Of a stretch of 64,000 nucleotides of DNA, positions 1 through 10,340 are shown piece by piece; the stretch's first letter is position 1, and every line of letters starts with the position of its first letter. The DNA lies in NCBI RefSeq assembly GCF_041146795.1, contig NC_135175.1, positions 31,437,075-31,501,074 on the forward strand, read 5' to 3'. The DNA is from Maylandia zebra (Eukaryota > Chordata > Actinopteri > Cichliformes > Cichlidae). The notes under the pieces are model-generated. The model did not search any database and was not told the DNA's origin. It worked only from the letters and a program-made list of their open reading frames with translations. Position numbers and translations under genes: made by a program.

Positions 1-1318
1 AGTAGGAGCTTACAGAGGCATCTAGTTACCCATTCTGGAATTAAGGCATACAGCTGTGACATCTGTGGAAAAACTTTCAGCCGGCAAGAGCACAGAAATA
101 TACACCTGCGCATTCACACCAGACATGATGTGTACTGCTGTGAACAGTGTGGCAAAGAGTTTACAACAGATGCACAGTTAAAACAACACATGTTTACCCA
201 CACTGAGGAGAGACCTTATAAATGTGACCTGTGTGAGAAGACTTTTAAATCTCCACATGACCTGAGACGACACCAACAGATCCACACCAGAAAGAGACTC
301 TACAAGTGCAGTTACTGTGAGGTATGTATTTATATTGTTATCTTGTCATTTTAGCCTGACTGTTTGGAACAACTCTGCTCATTAAACTGTGTTAGCATGT
401 TAGCAATTCTACTGCATGGAAAAGCAGCTCTGAGTGATTATTCAGATTTTCATGTTAGTTATGATTTTAGTATTACTGTAGTATTATGGTGGTAGTATTG
501 TAGTTATTGCAGCCCAGTAAACTGAGTGTGTTAACTGAAACAGTCAAATGTAATTGGACGTCTGCAGAGATGCTCTTTATTTCAGGCGACGTTCAGGATA
601 AAAATGTTGAAGGACTGACTTACACTGTGTTTGTGTCTTTGTTTAGAAGCAGAGCGACACAGATGGATCCAGTTCTCAACCCTGTCATCACTGTGGTGGT
701 GGGAAAGACTTTCGTTGTGACCTTTGTGGAAAAACTTTCAGTCAGCAAGCCACCCTAAAAAGACATCAACGTAGACACACTGGAGACAAACTGCAATACT
801 GCAAAGAATGTGGGAGAAGCTTCACCACACCAACTGAGTTAAAACAACATGAACTGATTCACAGTGGGGTTAAAAAGCACCTCTGTGATCAGTGTGGGTC
901 ATCCTTCACCACTGCAAGGGAGCTTAAAAGACACAAACGAGTCCACACAGGAGAGAAACCATACAAGTGCAGACACTGTGACAAAAGCTTCTCACAGTCA
1001 AATGGTCGTAACTCTCATGAACGTACACACATGGAAGGAAACTACAGCTGTGACCAGTGTGACAAGAGCTTCAGGAATCTCAGTTCATACTCCACACACA
1101 AACGATCCCACGTTACTAATAAACTGTTTCACTGTTACCAATGTGCCCAAACATTCACCTCATTGTCTGCTCTGTGCAAACATCAGCGTGATCACTCAGG
1201 GCTGAAATCACTCCCATCACTGGATCACAGTGAATCTGAAGAGACAGAAAGATCCTCTGGTTTCAGTGTCAGACTCAAAAAGCTTGAGATCAGGCTCCAC
1301 AGAGTTCAGATAGAATAA
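1..1318 (+). CDS. C2H2 zinc-finger gene, copy A (last two coding exons; 5' part outside window)
   Basis: Predicted nuclear DNA-binding protein of the multi-finger C2H2 class. The first visible exon runs 1-321 in frame 1 and ends TGT GAG before a GTATGT donor. The last exon begins at 647 after TTTGTTTAG and ends with TAA at 1316-1318; both junctions are phase 0. Exon 1-321 encodes part of one finger and three full fingers (CDICGKTF, CEQCGKEF, CDLCEKTF) and ends inside a broken finger (CSYCE). The last exon encodes 223 residues with six fingers, from CDLCGKTF to CYQCAQTF, then a polar tail with a basic helix (RLKKLEIRLHRVQIE). Linkers are of TGEKP-like type (HTGEKPYKC, HTEERPYKC). The same two exons recur at 28200-29789 and 56555-58421, so this is one copy of a tandem family. 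Its normal poly(A) region appears to be lost (see findings). The DNA target is unknown. Confidence 0.9.
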
Positions 1319-1657
1319 TTTAAACTTGTGTTGAACTGAACTGGTTGCTGGGCTGAACTTCTACATAATACAGATTTACATGGGATCTTATTTTCTGTCG
1401 TTTTACTGAGTCAGTTTTGTCCTTTTTTCTCTGTCCAGGGGCCCGTTCTTCGTACGTCGCTCACTACATCCAAGATCAAATGACACATCCAAGACCAAAC
1501 CATCGCGCTAACCGTGAGCTCGCTAATCCGGTTCCCCGAACACACCTGCCGTTGACGATTAGTACAGCAGTAATGTGACATCACTGGGTGTCGTAAAAGG
1601 GGCTACGCATCGATAGTAGAAACATTGATCGGCAACCCGCTGAGTGGTCAGCGAAAA

Positions 1658-1821
1658 TGTCGAAGGAGCGCGCTCAGTATTGTTCGGCAGCAGAGCAAGA
1701 ACTCTTGATTGAGGGATTTCAGGAGTTTCAGAGTTTAATTAAAACGCAAGGGAACACTGCAAAGGCTGCAAAAGCAAGGAGAGAGGGCTGGCAGAAAGTT
1801 GCTGACAAATTAAACTCGTAG
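1658..1821 (+). pseudogene. Myb/SANT-like Harbinger accessory protein, N-terminal exon
   Basis: The reading is MSKERAQYCSAAEQELLIEG followed by a motif ending EGWQKVADKLNS, the trihelix Myb/SANT-like domain that Harbinger elements use to bring transposase to DNA. The unit B copy (30135-30299) is open for 54 codons and ends at a possible donor CTC|GTAGGT. By coordinates this copy is one base shorter between ATG and TAG, which would put it out of frame, so it is called a pseudogene. Confidence 0.5.
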
Positions 1822-1828
1822 GTGATTT

Positions 1829-2045
1829 AATAATAATAATAATAATAGATTGGATTTATATAGCGCTTTTCAAGGCACCCAAAGCGCTTTACAATGCCAC
1901 TATTCAGTCACTCTCACATTCACACACTGGTGGAAGCAGCTACGGTTGTAGCCACAGCTGCTCTGGGACAGACTGACAGAAGCCAGGCTGCCATATCGCG
2001 CCATCGGCCCCTCTGGCCAACACCAGTAGGCGGTAGGGTAGATCT
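1829..2045 (-). repeat. L2-type LINE 3' end, inside the Harbinger element
   Basis: An (AATA)n run is followed by TTTATATAGCGC and a conserved stretch with AAGCGCTTTACAATG. This is the reverse complement of the usual 3' terminus of fish L2-like LINEs, which end in short tandem repeats. It lies between the two Harbinger genes, and the same insertion is present at 30306-30530. Confidence 0.6.
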
Positions 2046-2202
2046 ATCATATGACACGATATTATCCAATATTATATGGCATTATATTGTATTATAATAT
2101 GTTATATTATATCCCCTTACACATTAGAGCCACAACAGGACCCACTAGAACATGGGAACAAATAAAAGTGAAATATAAGAATATTCTACAGAATGGTAAT
2201 AT

Positions 2203-2532
2203 TTATCTCTTATATTGCTTTTCGTCTCTTGGAAAGAGACCCTGTAATAGTCTGTTAGTTTGTTCATAACAGCAACCAAGAAAAGGGCAGAGCAAAAAAA
2301 GACAGGTGGTCGTCCTGCACCCCCTTGTCAACAAGTTGGTTAAGTAAATAATACCCTCACGGGAATATCGATATCTCTCTATGAGCACACTGTCACGCTG
2401 AGCTGAAGGATCCTGTCTGTCCCGCAATATACGCTGAATTCTGAGGACTCTCCTTATCAATCTTGCACCTTCCGCAATGGGTTGGTCGCGTATACGGACA
2501 GGACATGGCTGCGACAGACTTCCCAAATCCAC
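2203..2532 (-). pseudogene. Harbinger (HARBI1-like) transposase, N-terminal fragment
   Basis: The 109-residue minus-strand frame contains QDPSAQRDSVLIERYRYSRE and GIIYLTNLL, which match the N-terminal region of HARBI1-type DDE transposases (family pattern RDPFDLPDEELLERFRFSRE-like). The catalytic DDE part is missing, so this is a remnant. It points toward the Myb-like gene (tail-to-tail). The near-identical copy at 30690-31019 is equally truncated, so the loss predates the segmental duplication. Confidence 0.65.
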
Positions 2533-2842
2533 CTTCGCTTTTATAGCCGTGGTCTCTCATCTTGATTACACGAAGTAATTTACAATTACTACTCTGAAAT
2601 ATGAATTACATCTGTAATAATCACATACACGTAATAGAATGTTAATAGTACATTTCCCTTTTTTAGGAAATGACCTGTATGTATCTGTGTGAAATCAATA
2701 AAAGGATCAAGTGCTGCATTATCTTTAGTTACATTGATAATATTTATTTATGGTGAAACAGTGGTGGAATATCGCTGTTGCTTTCGTATAAATGAAGCGG
2801 ACATACCTGCATGGCCGCGATCTAATCCTGTTTACATAAAGT

Positions 2843-3592
2843 AAGAGATAAGATAAGATAAGATAGAACTTTATTAATCCCTCGGGTGGGTTCCTCTGGG
2901 AAATTCGATTTCCAAAAAAGCACAGCACCGACAGAAGTTACAGAGTTATACACACACACATATATATAAATACAGAGACAATATAAATAAAATATACGAA
3001 GGGGATAAATAGAATAAATAGGAATAAAAATAAAAATACAAGTGAATTGCACATTTCAAGTATTGAGTCTATTGCACCGTTGACTATTTACAAAAGTATT
3101 GCACAAAAGGTATTGCACAGTGAGGTGAAGAGGCACTACAGCTTAGTTGTTCCCCCCTCCTTTGTCCTCCTGTTTCCCCTCCCTCTCCCCTCCAGAGAGG
3201 AGTTAAACAGTCTGATGGCGTGTGGGACAAAGGAGTTTTTAAGTCTGTTAGTTCTTGTCTTTGGGAGAAGCAACCTGTCACTGAACAGACTCTTCTGATT
3301 GTTTATGGCCGTGTGCAGAGGATGTCCAGCATTGTTCATAATGTCCATCAGTTTCTTTAATGTCCTTTTCTCTGCCACTGTCACCAGAGTGTCCAGCTTC
3401 ATGCCGACCACAGAGCTAGCCTTCCTGATCAGTTTCTCCAGCCTGGATGAGTCCTTGCTGTGCTGCTCCCCCAGCACACCACAGCATAGAAAAGTACTCC
3501 AGCAACCACCGACTGGTAAAACATCCTCAGGAGCTTCCTGCAGATGTTAAAAGACCTCAGCCTCCTGAGGAAGTACAGTACAGTACAGTACT
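2843..3592 (-). mobile_element. LINE 3' fragment (Rex1/RTE-type), 5' truncated
   Basis: On the minus strand the frames read YFLRRLRSFNICRKLLRMFY, then VLFYAVVCWG, then RLEKLIRKASSVVGMKLD and SFVPHAIRLFNSS. This is the C-terminal part of a fish LINE reverse transcriptase. The left edge ends with the typical 3' terminus: AATTTCC..GGGATTAATAAAGTT followed by a TTATC-type repeat. The element is absent from unit B, where AAGTAA runs straight into CCTGCTCCCGAGCAGG (31328-31350), so it inserted into unit A after the duplication. Frames are broken between the two main segments. Confidence 0.7.
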
Positions 3593-3608
3593 GCTCCCGA
3601 GCAGGTTT

Positions 3609-4243
3609 ATGCTTACGGCTGCCCAAGGGCCCTGGCCGATGGTCGGTATCGTTGGCGGCACGACCAGGTGCTCAGAGTAGTTGCTGAAAAGATTGCCTCA
3701 GCAATCAGCACCAGCAAGCATCATCATGCTCCGAGGAAGGCAATCTCTTTTATTAAGGCTGGAGAGAAACCCCAGGTGCGCCCACATTTGACAACTGGCC
3801 TTCTCAACACAGCCTCTGATTGGCAGCTACAGGCTGACCTGGGTAAACAACTAAAGTTCCCTCAGAACATTGCAAAAACATCACTCCGGCCAGACTTGAT
3901 AATTATTTCTGAGGCCTCAAAACAGCTGATCATGCTGGAACTCACAGTGCCCTGGGAAGAGCGGATTGAGGAGGCTAATGAAAGGAAACGAGGAAAGTAC
4001 CAGGAACTAGTGCAAGAGTGCAGGGGAAGGGGCTGGAAGACTTTCTATGAGCCCATAGAAGTGGGTTGTAGGGGCTTTGCAGGACGATCACTCTGCAAAG
4101 TCCTAGGCCGGCTGGGCGTGGCTGGGGCAGCCAAGAAGAGGGCCATCCAGGCTGTGAGTGAAGCGGCAGAGAAAGCCACAAGGTGGCTGTGGATTAAGAG
4201 GGCTGATCCGTGGGTAGCTACTGGTACGCAAGTCGGGGCCTGA
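3609..4243 (+). pseudogene. HERO/R2-type LINE, C-terminal endonuclease fragment
   Basis: The open frame runs from the junction at 3608 to TGA at 4241-4243. It encodes the restriction-like endonuclease end of a REL-type LINE: RPDLIII, fourteen residues later LELTVPWEE, then KRGKYQELVQE, which fits the PD-(D/E)XK pattern. The reverse transcriptase and the first half of the zinc knuckle, present at 37784-39814, are missing because of the deletion that starts this fragment. The sequence is otherwise nearly identical to 39190-39814 (R/Q difference near KVLG). Confidence 0.75.
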
Positions 4244-4287
4244 TCACCCCCGGCTGGGTCGCCTGGGCGAGGGTGTATGATGTTGTG

Positions 4288-4372
4288 AGACCCGAAACAC
4301 CTGATGACCCTAGGATACATCACTGAAGATGCGTACCAGTGCATCCAGGAGATGTGTCTTTATAGTTAAACT
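4288..4372 (+). repeat. HERO-type 3' tail, first copy
   Basis: About 79 bp starting GAGACCCGAAACACCTGATG and ending TGTGTCTTTATAG. It follows the endonuclease fragment and recurs at 4950-5028 after the second, internally deleted element. The two copies mark the 3' ends of two head-to-tail elements. The same pair lies at 39859-39937 and 40521-40599. Confidence 0.75.
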
Positions 4373-5028
4373 CTGGCTGAGCCAGTGACGCCTAGGAAGA
4401 GTCTAGGTGACAACCAAGAAAGTTTGGTGACGACTGGAGAGACAGATGACAGCTCGGAAAGACGGCTCCAGGGGCAGGGTGGGCTAGCATCCCGGTCTGC
4501 AGTTTTCGCGAGAAAGCACCCAAAAAGCTATGGAAAGCCCTAAAGAAAGATACCCCCAGGAGACCCCGAGAGGGGGGGAGGATGAGGTCTCCAATCGGAC
4601 GGACTTAAGGTTAACGACTAATGCAATGGAAAGGACTACGAGTAAGACATGTATCTGCGGCAAGCTGTGCAAGAACCAGCGTGGCCTAAATGTCCATCAG
4701 GCTAGAATGAAATGTTTGGAGCGGGAGAGTGAGGTGCAACGCACAGGTCCTGAACCTGGTGAGACGCAGGAGGAGCCCGGCCAGGAGGCACCCCACAGAG
4801 CCCAGTCCCTCCATGCACAGGACTCTTCCAATCCAAGCAGTGTAGTTCCACAACAGCGGATTAAGTGGCCCCCAGCCAGCAGTCAGAGCGAGTGGCAGAA
4901 GTTTGATGAGGATGTCTCCAACATCATACAAGCTGTGGCCAAAAGAGAGAGACCCGAAACACCTGATGACCCTAGGATACATCACTGAAGATGCGTACCA
5001 GTGCATCCAGGAGATGTGTCTTTATAGA
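4373..5028 (+). mobile_element. Internally deleted HERO/R2-type LINE (5' end joined to 3' tail)
   Basis: It begins directly after the 3' tail of the preceding element with what looks like a 5' UTR (4373-4529), contains the N-terminal reading frame (4530-4988), and then jumps to the 79-bp 3' tail. Reverse transcriptase, zinc knuckle and endonuclease are all missing. The jump lies at an AGAGAG/AGACCCG sequence that could have provided microhomology. It is present unchanged in both units A and B. Confidence 0.65.
4530..4988 (+). CDS. HERO-type LINE N-terminal protein fragment with zinc finger
   Basis: A 152-residue open frame. Residues 37-60 or so contain CICGKLCKNQRGLNVHQARM, the C-x-C / C..H..C finger seen at the N terminus of HERO and related REL-LINE proteins. 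Further on, WPPASSQSEWQKFDEDVSNI is the conserved segment before the reverse transcriptase. The last dozen residues (RPETPDDPRIHH) are 3' tail sequence read through after the internal deletion. The frame is identical at the protein level to 40101-40559. If made, the protein would bind nucleic acid without any catalytic domain. Expression is not known. Confidence 0.55.
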   Translation: MESPKERYPQETPRGGEDEVSNRTDLRLTTNAMERTTSKTCICGKLCKNQRGLNVHQARMKCLERESEVQRTGPEPGETQEEPGQEAPHRAQSLHAQDSSNPSSVVPQQRIKWPPASSQSEWQKFDEDVSNIIQAVAKRERPETPDDPRIHH

Positions 5029-5175
5029 ATAAAGCACCAAATCCACACTTTTAAGCTTAAATTCTTTTTAATCCATTTTAAATCATGCTTTTTATTTTTG
5101 TTTTTTAATGTCTCTGTAAAGCACTTTGAATGACCTTGTTGTTGAATTGTGCTATATAAATAAACTCGCCTTACT
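5029..5175 (+). repeat. L2 LINE 3' end (right flank of the HERO insertion)
   Basis: Contains the common fish L2 terminus CTGTAAAGCACTTTGAATGA and TGCTATATAAATAAACTCGCC. In unit B the matching 5' half of this L2 lies on the other side of the HERO pair (37205-37780), so the HERO elements landed in the 3' part of an L2. Confidence 0.7.
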
Positions 5176-6891
5176 GAATACTATGTCACTTATTTATGTG
5201 CAAATGTTTAATAATGAAGAACATTAAAGCATTACTGTTGGCCACATGTCGGCAAAGTTATGTGACATTAGTGATGTTTGTACTAACTTGGTTTTAAAGC
5301 CTTTAAAATATTCGCTGTTCAATAGTCGACCTTAATCTTACAGAGAATCTGATGATTTTGTGGATAATTAAAGTCAGTCATATATCCACAAACACAACAA
5401 GCTGAAAGTCAGTGATGCTGCTCGGTTTGCAGTCCTGAATATCACGGCACAAGCAGGATTCACTGCACTGTTAATGTTAGCTATGTTATATTGCTGCCTC
5501 TGTTCGGTGGTGTCGAGCCAAACGGACTTTAACGTGTGTTTGAACGAGCTGACGGTTCACTCGTTAAGCTGAAAGAAAGATGCCTCCGTGCAAGCTTGAA
5601 CATGTTGCGTGTGCCGTCGGAACTGGATTTCAGTCTAAACTGGTGTCCGTGTTGGTCCTGCAGAGAATCAGAGTTGGAAAAGTTGTTAATGTAGCAAAAA
5701 ACAAAATGTAATGCATTTTGTTCATAATCTCTTTAAAGTCATGATCTTTTTTTTTATCGCTGTCACTGGAGTGGGTAAATGAGTCTGCAAAGTTAAAAAA
5801 ACAGATTTACATTTATTGTTTATTACTTTTATCGTCATCATCCCATTTATACACATTTAAGAAATAACGTGTAAAATAACCTTTTGTTTGCATTTGGAGA
5901 CTCGGCGTTTGAACCATCCCAGATATCTGCACCAGGGAACCAACTTCTCAAGCCGGTAAAAAGGTCAAGGACACAGTTACACGATCGCTAAACTAACCTG
6001 TTTTTGAATAAAAGAAAACCATATAAGCATGATCCCTGGAATCTCGGTTTAAAAAAAGAGAAGCACTACAAATTACTTTTCTTATGTTTAGTATACAGGA
6101 GTTGCTGCTCACACTCTGAGTTGCACTAGTGTGTCTGTCAGACGCCCGCACGCGCAGTCACGCCGGACACTTCCTGACCTTATTTCCACGAGCCCTCGAC
6201 TCAGCTGCAAAGTTCTTACGGGGTCAGTTTCATCAGAATTATCTGCCATCATTCAGACATAAGTTGAGCAATGGTTTAACCAATTTTTTCCATCAAGCCA
6301 TGAAGGGATGCCGGAATTAAACAGAACATAGGATGTAAGTTAAGGAAATATAAGTTTGACCTTGGAGCACATCTCCTTCAGCGTTCACAATAATGGATTG
6401 CATTTCTCTCAGTCAACTGACTGTTTAGGGGGGAAAGCGGCTAATAGTTAGTGGGCTCTGTGTTTGTTGTTTTTTAATCACACTAGGAGTGAACAAAAGC
6501 AGAAAACAACCCTGTAAAGATGCAGACTGTGATAGTCTGGTTTATACCACAAATCTTACCAGCTGTAACTGAGTTTTTTGTGGTTTAAGTTATAAGTACG
6601 TGTCAAGACTTCTGTCTCGCAGCAACATTGCCGATGTGATCCTTCTTTTTTGTTCCCTATTAATGATCTACGGTAATATGTGATATTGCCCCCATAAAAT
6701 AATAAGGCTTTAATGAAATCATTGTGATACAGAGATTTGGATTCTTGTGCGTGCAATGTGCATGAAGTAGATAAACAAGAAATTTAGTCAAGATTGGATG
6801 TACTTCTGTGTTTACCAACTGCTCCAAACTGACTTTATGCTTCATACGTGTCAACTCAGGGAACTCCTGTTGTGACCTCCCCTCTGTGAGC

Positions 6892-6980
6892 ACACACGCA
6901 CACACACACACACACACACGCACGCACGCACACACACACGCACGCACACACACACATGCACACACACACATGCACACACA
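6892..6980. repeat. (CA)n microsatellite with CACG variants
   Basis: Alternating CA with interspersed CGCACGCA and TGCACA units. The unit B counterpart (42462-42551) has a longer run of the GCAC variant, so the two copies have already diverged by repeat slippage. Long histidine/threonine or cysteine/valine frames across it are artefacts. Confidence 0.9.
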
Positions 6981-7946
6981 GAAAGAGAGAAACAGAGATC
7001 ATTAATGCAGAGGATTGCAGCAGCTCTTGTATTTTCACTCTCTGCTGGATTTTAGATGAACAGTCACATAAATCTCGCTCCAAATTATTTGAAAAAAACA
7101 TCAAAGTATCACAGTATCGTGTTTTTTTGTTAGGGTCAAACTTCTCTTTGGGTAAAAATTAAGCCAACATCCAAGTGTCAAAGGTCGGTTTCAGGATGAA
7201 GGTCAAAGGGAAAGTCCCTGGGACGCTTCCGGTTATGTTTCCATCCGGCGTAGTCATCTGACGGGTCCGTGCTATATCGCCCTTCCTGACCCGGACTGGT
7301 ATAACGTTTTGTAGAAAAGTTTGATCGATTCGCATGTCTGTCTGTGCTGTGCTTTACAAACACTCTTAAAGAAAAACAAACATCAGCCAAACACACGGTT
7401 CATCCTGATTGTCAGGTGTCGGCCATCCAGATTCCAGAGGTGCTGTGAAAGGTCATAAAGTTAACACTGTGCTGTAAAAAGAAGGCTGGAGTGCACAGAA
7501 ACTGGTAGAGATGCAGGTATCTGGTCGTCCTGGGTTCCACAGACTATAAGCTAAAAAGAATAAACACATTAAATTGCTGCACATTTGTAGAATAACATTT
7601 GAGATTACTTTAAAAATATTTTTTTATTACATTAAATGTAAACAGTCAAATGGAAGTCTTTCTAAAGTTATATCATGATATTTATATTATGAAAAGCAGA
7701 TTTTTGACAATTTAAGGTTTTTACATTTTTAGATAAAATAAACACGCAACAAACAAATAACAAGAACACAAAACTGGCAAACCCAACCAAAACTGACCAA
7801 AATCTACTGAAAATACTCCCACATGACAGAACCTCTCCTCTGCCTCTCTGGCTCCATATCTCTCAATAGAACGATCTGTGGTTTGCTATCTCTCACCATC
7901 AGAACGCTCCACAAATCCTGCGAATGACTCACTTCCTTATAAACAG

Positions 7947-8100
7947 TGTTGGCAAGTTATTTTGAAAAAGTAATTAATTATAGTTACTAGATACTTCTTC
8001 AAATAAGTAACTTAGCAACTGAGTTACAAGATTCTAAAAGTAATTAATTACTTGAAAACTAACTATAGCGTTACTTAAAAAAAAAAAAAAAAACGTTTAA
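7947..8100. repeat. hAT-type terminal segment
   Basis: Starts CAGTGTTGGCAAGTTA and continues with AGTAATTAATTA / GTAACTATAGCG repeats, a very common fish hAT end. Only one end is seen, followed by an A-run. The same piece is in unit B at 43517-43665 with a shorter A-run. Confidence 0.45.
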
Positions 8101-9070
8101 CCCTCTGGGCTCCAGGAGATAATTGGCCAATTTTAACTACTTTTGATTTTACCTCCATATTTCACCTTTACAAACGATTTACTTTGCCTTGTTTGGCATC
8201 ATTCTTTTCAGCACAACCTCACATGTCTGAATTTACAGTCATGTTCTCATTTTGACATACTGTACTGACACAATTGATCTAAAATCAGACAAAAACATAA
8301 AATCCGAGTAGAAAAAGTTATATATTTTACTGTAACCACCACAAACATGTTTAATGAATCACATTTCATAATTTTACATGCAAATATTAATTGACAATTT
8401 TAAAATCATATGCAAAAGTTTTGCAAACAACAAAGTTTTTGCAGCCATTTACCTTTTACCCCTTTTTTATAACCATTTCAAACAATTTACAGAACAATCA
8501 GCTGTTCTGCATTCAATAAGATGCCACACAAATTATTTGTGCCACTCCAAATATTTCTGTCCACTATAAAGGAAAACATCACAGCCTGATACCTGCAGGT
8601 CTGACAGCAGCAGGTGTATCACTGCTGTTTCTACCTGGAGACAGCAGTCGCTACTACTAGACACTACCTTTGTTCAATAATTAGACACAATAACAGTACT
8701 TTCATTACAGCAAATATATATGGTTACAATAATAAATCTGAAAATGATAAATTACTTGACTCCTTAGAAGAAATAAAGAATAACTCCTTACTAAAAGATA
8801 AAATGGTTAGAATGCAGATTAATAAATTAATGGCTCATTATGGAATAAAGCTAACAGAGAGAAGTCCTTTTGTACCAATTGGGAACTTTTTAAATTTGAA
8901 GCATGCAAATTCTTGAGAAGATATGGGAGTCAAATTATTAAATCAAGGAAAGCTGAAGAGGAAGAAGTGATCAGCAAAATTGCCTCTTATTACCAGAAAT
9001 CCCCAGAAGAAATCTCAGAGGAAGATAAATTAACTTTACTAGACCTTCAAAATAAATTGGACGGTTTATA

Positions 9071-9186
9071 TCAGAATCAGAATCAGAATCAGAATACTTT
9101 ATTGATCCCTGGGGGAAATTATTTTTTGTTACAGTGCTCCATTTTAAACCAATATTAAAACAAGACAGACAATACGCTAATATATA
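9071..9186 (-). mobile_element. Short LINE 3' end insertion
   Basis: (AGAATC)n is followed by AGAATACTTTATTGATCCCT and GGGGGAAATTA, the minus-strand form of a LINE 3' terminus ending in a hexamer repeat. It interrupts the L1-like frame between KLDGLY and DARLRVLL. A TATATC duplication may flank it. Confidence 0.5.
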
Positions 9187-9860
9187 TCGATGCAAGGCTG
9201 AGGGTGCTTTTGTAAGATCCAGGAAGAGGTGGCTGGAGGAGGGAGAACAAAATTCTGCTTTTTCAGGCTTGACAAATACAGATCCAAAACTAACTAAATA
9301 TTAATGGCATTGTCTCTGACAATCCTAGAGAAATTTCACATTTCTGTGCCAAATTCTATACTAAACTGTACAACTCAAACTAAGATGAGGATGTCTCAAC
9401 ACTGTTTCTCAATAATATTAAAAACCTAAAAACTATTGTTGTGGAAGATAGAAGTCTCTGTGACAGCCCTCTGACTGTGGAGGAAGTTTGTAATTCTATT
9501 TCTGCACTTCAGGCCAACAAATCTCCTGGCACAGATGGTTCAACTGCAGAGTTTTATACATCATTTTCTAATCTCCTGGCTCCGTTCTTACTGCAGGTTT
9601 TCATAGAAAGTATAGAGAATAACACCCTCCCTCCTACTCTTACTCAGGGTCTCATAACACTTATTCCAAAGCCAAACAAAGACTTACTTCTTATTGATAG
9701 TTGGAGACCCGTCTGTCTGCTCAATAATGACTATGAGATTATGGTTTTAGTACTTGCTAACAGAATTAAAGAGGTCTTGGATACAATTATCGATGAGACA
9801 CAATCAGGCTTTATGAGAAACAGACACATTTCTAATAACATTAGACTGGTTTTAGATCTA

Positions 9861-10340
9861 CACTCAACAAAAATATAAACGCAACACCTTTGTTACTGCT
9901 CCCATTCCCCATGGGATGGATGTAGAGACCTAAAATTCATTCCAGATACACAATATAACCATCCCTCCCAAACAGTGGTCACAAATCAGTCCAAATGTGT
10001 GGTAGTGGGCACATCTGCTATATTGAGATAATCCATCCCACCTCACAGGTGTGCCACATCAGGATGCTGATCTGACATCATGAGTAGTGCACAGGTGTAC
10101 CTCAGACTGCCCACAACAAAAGGCCACCCTGGAATGTGCAGTTTTTTGCGCTATTGGGGGTCTGGGGACCCAGAACCAGTCAGTATCTGGTGTGACCACC
10201 ATTTGCCTCATGCAGTGCAACATATCGTCGCATGGAGTCTATCAGATTGTCAATTGTGGCCTGTGGAATGTTGGTCCACTCCAGTTCAATGGCTGTGCGA
10301 GGTTGTTGGATATTCGTGGGAACTGGTACACGCTGTCGTG
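9861..10340. mobile_element. Tc1-like transposon fragment (CACTCAACAAAAATATAAAC family)
   Basis: The left terminus CACTCAACAAAAATATAAAC follows a TA dinucleotide at 9859-9860. The first 280 bp match 55155-55437 in gene C intron 2. From 10141 the sequence is another part of the same kind of element in reverse orientation, ending near ACACGCTGTCGTG. Compared with unit B, the insertion has replaced L1 sequence corresponding to 44665-45945. Confidence 0.65.

Larger units (their letters stand above)
1437..3608. mobile_element. PIF/Harbinger transposon, right end deleted (unit A)
   Basis: Starts with a terminal repeat GGGGCCCGTTCTTCGTAC that is also the left end of the complete copy at 29908-31484. 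It carries a Myb/SANT-like gene on + and a Harbinger transposase fragment on -, the usual two-gene content of this superfamily. A LINE fragment (2843-3592) is inserted near its right side. The element then stops at about 3608, where sequence matching unit B position 31372 is joined directly to sequence matching 39190. It sits in the 3' UTR of gene A, 118 bp past the stop codon. Gene C has the empty site at 58518. Confidence 0.75.
5176..8600. other. Non-coding block of the tandem unit, no gene seen
   Basis: About 3.4 kb without a convincing gene. It is nearly identical to 40747-43984 of unit B. Short frames are present, but none shows a known domain or a conserved splice pattern. It contains a CA/CG-rich microsatellite (6892-6980), a hAT-like end starting CAGTGTTGGCAAGTTA (7947) and a possible piggyBac-type end TTAACCCTCTGGGCTCC (8098). 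Confidence 0.6.

Noticed and set aside
507-758. 83-codon frame before and across exon 4 of copy A (also 28999 and 57589)
   Set aside because: Intron plus out-of-frame reading of exon 4; conserved only because the copies are recent duplicates.
5579-5710. Short frame MPPCKLEHVACAVGTGFQSK
   Set aside because: About 43 codons, no family, no matching splice partner; conserved in unit B only as part of the recent duplication.
6660-7104. Cys/Val- and His/Thr-rich frames
   Set aside because: They are translations of the (CA)n/(CACG)n microsatellite; the same holds at 42231-42675.
9060-9110. QNQNQN-type repeat peptide
   Set aside because: Translation of the hexamer tail (AGAATC)n of a LINE 3' end.
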